Shown piece after piece: positions 6,595 to 10,143 of a stretch of 10,143 nt of DNA. This stretch comes from Actinomycetota bacterium (GTDB taxonomy: Bacteria > Actinomycetota > Thermoleophilia > Gaiellales > Gaiellaceae): contig JACDER010000025.1 in NCBI GenBank assembly GCA_013816275.1, forward strand, positions 1 to 10,143. The letters are read 5' to 3'. The notes beneath the pieces were generated by a model. That model saw only the letters and a list, made by a program, of their open reading frames with translations, did not search any database and was not told where the DNA came from. The translations under genes and the position numbers were made by a program. How positions within the stretch are numbered: the first letter of the stretch is position 1; each line of letters begins with the position of its first letter.

Positions 6595-7512
6595 CTAACC
6601 GCGCGGGAGGCGCGTCAACTCGATAGGCGTCGTGGAGGCGCGAGCGTGGTCGACCTGGAGCGTCGTGTGGTCGAGCCCGAACCGCTCGACCAGCATGCGC
6701 TCGAGGCCGCGCCGGATCGCATGGCAGTCCGCTCCGGGCTCGACGAGCACGTGCGCTGAGAGCGCCGGAAAGCCGCTCGTCACCGTCCAGACGTGCAGGT
6801 CGTGCGTCTCGACGACCTCGTCGGCGGAGACGATCGCCCGGCCGACCTCGTCGGGGTCGATCTCCGCGGGAGCGCTCTCCAGGAAGATCCGCGTCGAGTC
6901 GCGCAGGAGACCCCAGCTCGACCACCCGATGAGCGCCGCGACGGCCAGGCTTGCGATCGGGTCGAAGCGGTTCCAGCCGGTCGCCAGCACGAGCGCTCCC
7001 GCAACCGCCGTGCCGATGAACGCGGCCAGGTCGTTGAGAACGTGGACGAACGCGCCCCGCACGTTGATGCTCGTCCGGCTGGCACGGGAAAGCAGCAAGG
7101 TCGCGGCGATGTTGACCACTACGCCGACGAGCGCGACCACGAGCACGATCCCGCCCTCCACGTCGGGCGGATCGATCAGACGGCGGACGGCGCCGTAGAC
7201 GATCCAGACGCCGATCACGAGGAGTGTCAGCCCGTTGATCTGCGCGGCGAGCACCTCGACCCGCTTGTAGCCGAACGTCCAGCGGCCCTGCGCGGGCCGG
7301 GCGGCCATCGCGGCCGCGAAGATGGCGAGCCCGAGCGCGGCCGCGTCGGTGAGCATGTGACCCGCATCGGCGAGCAGCGCGAGCGAGTGCGCGACGAGGC
7401 CGAAGACGACCTCGCCGGCCATGAAGAGGACGATCAGGACGAGCGCGCCGGTGAGAGCGCGGCGGTTGTCGTCAGTCGGCGCCGAGTGCGAGTGCGAATG
7501 CGAATGAACCAC
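6595..7512 (-). CDS. Cation diffusion facilitator (CzcD/ZitB-type metal exporter)
   Basis: A 305-residue inner-membrane protein with six expected membrane helices that exports Zn(II) or similar divalent cations in exchange for protons. The two metal-site helices carry D49-x-x-H52-x-x-x-D56 (DAGHMLTD) and H157-x-x-x-D161 (HVLND). This His/Asp set is the zinc-type arrangement, unlike the all-Asp manganese type. The cytosolic C-terminal domain (about 212-290) shows THDLHVWTVTSG at 236-247, the usual D-x-H-x-W dimer-domain motif, and ends near LDHTTLQVDH. The extreme N-terminus is His-rich (HSHSHSHS, residues 3-10), a common metal-collecting tail, encoded by a hexanucleotide repeat. The start is GTG at 7512, first gene of the minus-strand set and 58 bp from the divergent protease gene. 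No metal-sensing regulator is in the window. Confidence 0.93.
   Translation of the reverse strand: MVHSHSHSHSAPTDDNRRALTGALVLIVLFMAGEVVFGLVAHSLALLADAGHMLTDAAALGLAIFAAAMAARPAQGRWTFGYKRVEVLAAQINGLTLLVIGVWIVYGAVRRLIDPPDVEGGIVLVVALVGVVVNIAATLLLSRASRTSINVRGAFVHVLNDLAAFIGTAVAGALVLATGWNRFDPIASLAVAALIGWSSWGLLRDSTRIFLESAPAEIDPDEVGRAIVSADEVVETHDLHVWTVTSGFPALSAHVLVEPGADCHAIRRGLERMLVERFGLDHTTLQVDHARASTTPIELTRLPRG
7484..7507 (-). repeat. Hexanucleotide tandem repeat coding for the His-Ser tail
   Basis: Four 6-bp units on the plus strand (GAGTGC twice, GAATGC, GAATGA) encode HSHSHSHS at the N-terminus of the cation exporter. Gain or loss of units changes the number of His-Ser pairs without shifting the frame. 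Confidence 0.7.
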
Positions 7513-7570
7513 TTACTTCGCTGGAGCGTACTCGTCTAATGAAAAGACCCCAAAGCTAGACTGACTTCAA
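7513..7570. promoter_or_regulatory. Divergent intergenic promoter region
   Basis: These 58 bp separate the minus-strand cation exporter from the plus-strand protease and must carry promoters for one or both. It is the most AT-rich short stretch nearby. TAGACT at 7557-7562 fits a TANNNT -10 box and ends 8 bp before the protease GTG, the spacing expected for a leaderless or nearly leaderless mRNA, and no Shine-Dalgarno site precedes that GTG. On the minus strand TACGCT (7530-7525) is a weaker -10 candidate for the exporter. No clear -35 box or operator palindrome was seen. Confidence 0.4.
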
Positions 7571-9997
7571 GTGGCCGCCGCCGACGAGACGCTCTCTCCT
7601 CGCCTGTCATCGGGTGACGATTCGCGCGCACTGTCGCGCCAGTGGAAGGGGCTGACGCGGGCCGCGACGCTCGTCGCCGTCATCACCAGCCCGGCGCTGT
7701 TCGTCTGGTTCCACGAGCGCCAGGGCTGGGGAATCGGCTGGTCGATCGTCGCCACGTTCCTCGCAGTGATCGCGTTCCGCGGCCTGGTCGACCTCCTCTT
7801 CCGCCGGGCGATCCCGTGGCCCAGCCTCTTCGGCGTCGAGGAAGCCCGAGCTCGGGAGCAGGACCTCGTCAACCGGCGCCGAGTCTGGTTCTGGCGCTTC
7901 TGGTTCCGGCTCGCGTTCTTCGTGGTCATCGTCATCACGATCGCATACCTCATCCAGGTGCTGGCGGGGCACAGCGGCATCACCTGGTGGGGCACCGCCG
8001 GGGCCTTCGGCACGAAGGTCCACAAGTTGGTCGGATCGGGGACCCTCTGGCAGCAGGCCGCGATCCTGCCGATCTTCTTTCTCTTCAACTTCCTGATCCT
8101 GATGGGCCCGATGATGCTGATGGGCATCACGCAGATGCAGTCGTTCGAGCCGGGTGACGCCGATTGGGGCGTCAAGCTCGAGCACGTCCGCGGACAGGAG
8201 GAGGCCAAGCAGGACGTCCGCCGTGTGGTCAACCTCTGGCAGTCCGGCGAGGTCTTCGAGAAGGCGGGCGGGAAGCGCGAGCGGGGACTGTTATTCCTGG
8301 GCGCGCCCGGGACGGGAAAGACGATGCTCTCCAAGGCGATCGCGACCGGGTTCAACTCTCCCTTCCTGTCCATGCCGGGCTCGGGCTTCGCCCAAACCTT
8401 CATCGGCATGGACGTCATCATCGTCCGGTACATGGCCCGCAAGGCGAGGAAGCTGGCGCGCAAGTGGGGCGGCCAGTGCATCGTCTTCATCGACGAGATC
8501 GACGCGGTCGGCCGGCGGCGCTCGAGCCTCGGCGGTGCGACCGGGATGATGACCCCTCGCGCCGGGATCAGCAGCTTCGAGGACTACTGCTTCTACGGCC
8601 CGAACGGCTCGCTCACGCCTTCCGGCGACCTCGTCCTCGAGACGCGGGCATGGCGCGAGAAGCTGTTCGCGCAGCGTGCCGAGCCACCGCGGGGGAACGC
8701 CTTCCTGGCGCGACTCGCGGCACTCGTCAACCAAGGAGTCGGCGGGATGGGGATGATGGGCGGCATGGGCGGGATGGCGCTGAACCAACTCCTCGTCGTC
8801 ATGGACGGAATCGACAACCCGCCTTACTTCAAGCGTGTCTTCACGAATCGTTTCAACACGTTCCTGGACGCGACGTATGTGGTGCCCAGGCGGATGGGAA
8901 AGATGTCGCTCCGCCTCCCGACGCCGCGCCCGCGCGGCGACCAGATCTACTTCATCGGCGCGACGAACGTCCCGCTCGAGGCGCTCGACCCCGCACTCAC
9001 CCGCCCGGGACGGATGGGGCGCCACGTCTGGTTCCGGACGCCGACCCAGCGGGACCGGCTCGACGTCTTCGACCTCTATATCGAGCGCGTCGCGCACGAC
9101 CCCGAGCTCGACACGCCCGAGCGGCGAGACGAGCTCGCGCGGATCACGAACGGCTACTCGCCGGCGCAGATCGAGCAGGTCTGCTCGATGGCGCTCACGT
9201 ACGCACACCACGAGGGCAGGATGCAGTTCGACTGGAACGACATCGTCGAGGCGATGACGACCGTGGAGTCCGGCACGGCCATCAACATCGACTACGTGCC
9301 AGAGGAGACCCGCGCGGTCGCGATCCACGAAGCCGGCCACGCCGTCGCCGGCCACGTGTACATGAAGGGCGCGGAGTCGACGCGGCTCTCGATCAGGCGC
9401 CGCGGGACCGCCCTCGGGCATCACCAGGCGCTCGAGAAGGAGGAGCGGTTCAGCTCCTGGCGCAGCGAGGAGATGGCGCGGCTGATCTGGACGCTCGGCG
9501 CGATGGCGGCCGAGCGCGTCTTCTACGGCGAGAACTCGACCGGGGTGGGCGGCGACGTCCAGAGCGCCACGGCGCGCGCGGCCTGGATGGTCGGGGCCTG
9601 CGCGATGGCTCCGGAGGCGATCCAGCTGAACGGCAGCCCGAGAGGCGAGGAGAAGCGCGCGGAAGCCCGCGAGAAGATCAGGCAGCGCTTCGAGCGGATC
9701 GGCGCCCAGATCATGAACACGGCCGGTGGCGGCGGGCCGTTCGGCCACGACCCGATCGCAGGCGTCCTGGGTGACCGGTCGAAGCGGGCGATGGCGGCGC
9801 AGCTGCTCGGCCAGGCGTATCTGTCCGCCCACCACCTAATCGCGCACAACAAGGACAAGGTCGAGCAGATCGCCCAGGTCGTGATCGACCGCAAAGAGCT
9901 GCACGGGAACGAGCTACTTCGTTTGCTCGACAATGCGAAGCTCGAGATTCCGGTTGTCGACCTGACCAAGGAGGAAGCATGGCCGGCGATCGGCTGA
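7571..9997 (+). CDS. FtsH-like membrane AAA+ zinc metalloprotease with large insertions
   Basis: An 808-residue membrane-bound ATP-dependent protease, longer than ordinary FtsH (about 610-680). The N-terminal 190 residues appear to hold four membrane segments (about 30-47, 53-77, 111-132, 164-187) instead of the usual two around a periplasmic domain. The AAA domain has Walker A GAPGTGKT (244-251), pore loop 1 FAQTFIG with Phe277, Walker B CIVFIDEID (303-311), sensor 1 GATN (463-466) and arginine-finger region LTRPGRMGRH (476-485). Between these lie two insertions: about 70 extra residues in 317-404, ending in Gly/Met-rich GVGGMGMMGGMGGM, and about 35-40 extra in 414-458. The M41 protease domain has HEAGH (587-591) and a likely third zinc ligand Asp662 in GVGGDVQSAT, so it should be active. 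The GTG start lacks a Shine-Dalgarno site. It is probably a paralogue of housekeeping FtsH, with unknown substrates. Confidence 0.93.
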   Translation: MAAADETLSPRLSSGDDSRALSRQWKGLTRAATLVAVITSPALFVWFHERQGWGIGWSIVATFLAVIAFRGLVDLLFRRAIPWPSLFGVEEARAREQDLVNRRRVWFWRFWFRLAFFVVIVITIAYLIQVLAGHSGITWWGTAGAFGTKVHKLVGSGTLWQQAAILPIFFLFNFLILMGPMMLMGITQMQSFEPGDADWGVKLEHVRGQEEAKQDVRRVVNLWQSGEVFEKAGGKRERGLLFLGAPGTGKTMLSKAIATGFNSPFLSMPGSGFAQTFIGMDVIIVRYMARKARKLARKWGGQCIVFIDEIDAVGRRRSSLGGATGMMTPRAGISSFEDYCFYGPNGSLTPSGDLVLETRAWREKLFAQRAEPPRGNAFLARLAALVNQGVGGMGMMGGMGGMALNQLLVVMDGIDNPPYFKRVFTNRFNTFLDATYVVPRRMGKMSLRLPTPRPRGDQIYFIGATNVPLEALDPALTRPGRMGRHVWFRTPTQRDRLDVFDLYIERVAHDPELDTPERRDELARITNGYSPAQIEQVCSMALTYAHHEGRMQFDWNDIVEAMTTVESGTAINIDYVPEETRAVAIHEAGHAVAGHVYMKGAESTRLSIRRRGTALGHHQALEKEERFSSWRSEEMARLIWTLGAMAAERVFYGENSTGVGGDVQSATARAAWMVGACAMAPEAIQLNGSPRGEEKRAEAREKIRQRFERIGAQIMNTAGGGGPFGHDPIAGVLGDRSKRAMAAQLLGQAYLSAHHLIAHNKDKVEQIAQVVIDRKELHGNELLRLLDNAKLEIPVVDLTKEEAWPAIG

Positions 9998-10143
9998 CTC
10001 CGCCGCCTGCCGAGGAGCCTCTGGTCATCACGGCGCCGACACACGGTCGCCCGGTCGAGCCGCATGGCCTGCGCTTCCGCGTCGCCTATGCGCTCCTCGC
10101 CGTCGTCCTCGGTGCCGCCGTCGGAGCGTTCATCGTGCTGACC
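9979..10143 (+). CDS. Small membrane protein, N-terminal part only (runs off the window)
   Basis: I do not recognise the family. The ATG at 9979 lies inside the 3' end of the protease gene (19 bp overlap, different frame) behind AAGGAGG at 9968-9974, 4 nt before the ATG and far stronger than any other ribosome binding site in the window. The 55 visible residues are a Pro-rich cytosolic stretch (LTPPPAEEPLVITAPTHGRP) followed by a basic FRV and a membrane segment, AYALLAVVLGAAVGAFIVL. No stop is reached. The tight overlap suggests coupled expression and perhaps a physical or substrate relation to the protease, as HflK/HflC have with FtsH in other bacteria, but the sequence does not show HflK/C features. 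Confidence 0.75.
   Translation, partial: MAGDRLTPPPAEEPLVITAPTHGRPVEPHGLRFRVAYALLAVVLGAAVGAFIVLT

Noticed and set aside
5849..6925. N-terminally extended dehydrogenase starting at 6925
   Set aside because: The extension overlaps the cation exporter gene in another frame and is Arg-rich shadow sequence; the GTG at 6583 gives a normal SDR length.
8164..9835. Long open frames on both strands inside the protease gene (plus 8164-9774, minus 8291-9835)
   Set aside because: Arg/Ala-rich or Asp/Arg-rich shadow products without motifs; the 808-residue frame has all AAA and M41 signatures.
1..10143. CRISPR array, tRNA, rRNA, phage or anti-phage defence system
   Set aside because: No regularly spaced repeats, no RNA gene signatures and no phage or defence gene families were seen; the AAA+ protein is a protease of FtsH type.

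Overview
The window is about two-thirds G+C with strongly GC-biased third codon positions. Gene content and protein style suggest an actinobacterium, perhaps of the Thermoleophilia (Gaiella/Solirubrobacter) type. This is a judgement from recalled family resemblance, not from a search. No rRNA, tRNA or CRISPR array was seen.

Left part (1-2283) is a mobile and decayed zone. A complete IS1380-family insertion sequence fills 1-1609: near-perfect terminal inverted repeats, one DDE transposase, and a 5' hairpin that would bury the transposase ribosome binding site. The window starts exactly on the outer edge of this IS, so the left flank and target duplication cannot be seen. The IS sits in the 3' end of a minus-strand isocitrate lyase/PEP mutase-family gene. 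That gene is now a pseudogene with at least five frame changes in about 500 bp and no N-terminal third. A perfect 24-bp palindrome lies at its upstream edge.

Middle part (about 2284-7512) is a compact minus-strand gene set, in transcription order: CDF-family cation exporter, short-chain dehydrogenase, glycogen-debranching-enzyme-like glucosidase, family-4 glycosyltransferase, and a small probably exported protein. Gaps are 11 bp or less and the last four genes overlap by 4-17 bp, so one transcript with translational coupling is likely. The glucosidase and glycosyltransferase point to alpha-glucan or compatible-sugar metabolism; the exporter and dehydrogenase have no obvious tie to it.

Right part (7571-10143) is transcribed divergently. 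It begins with an unusual 808-residue FtsH-like membrane AAA+ metalloprotease. Its ATPase and zinc-protease motifs are intact, but two large insertions lie between Walker B and the second region of homology, one of them ending in a Gly/Met-rich stretch at the expected pore-loop-2 position. A small membrane protein gene starts inside its 3' end behind a strong Shine-Dalgarno sequence and runs off the window. This protease with its coupled membrane partner is the most interesting system here.
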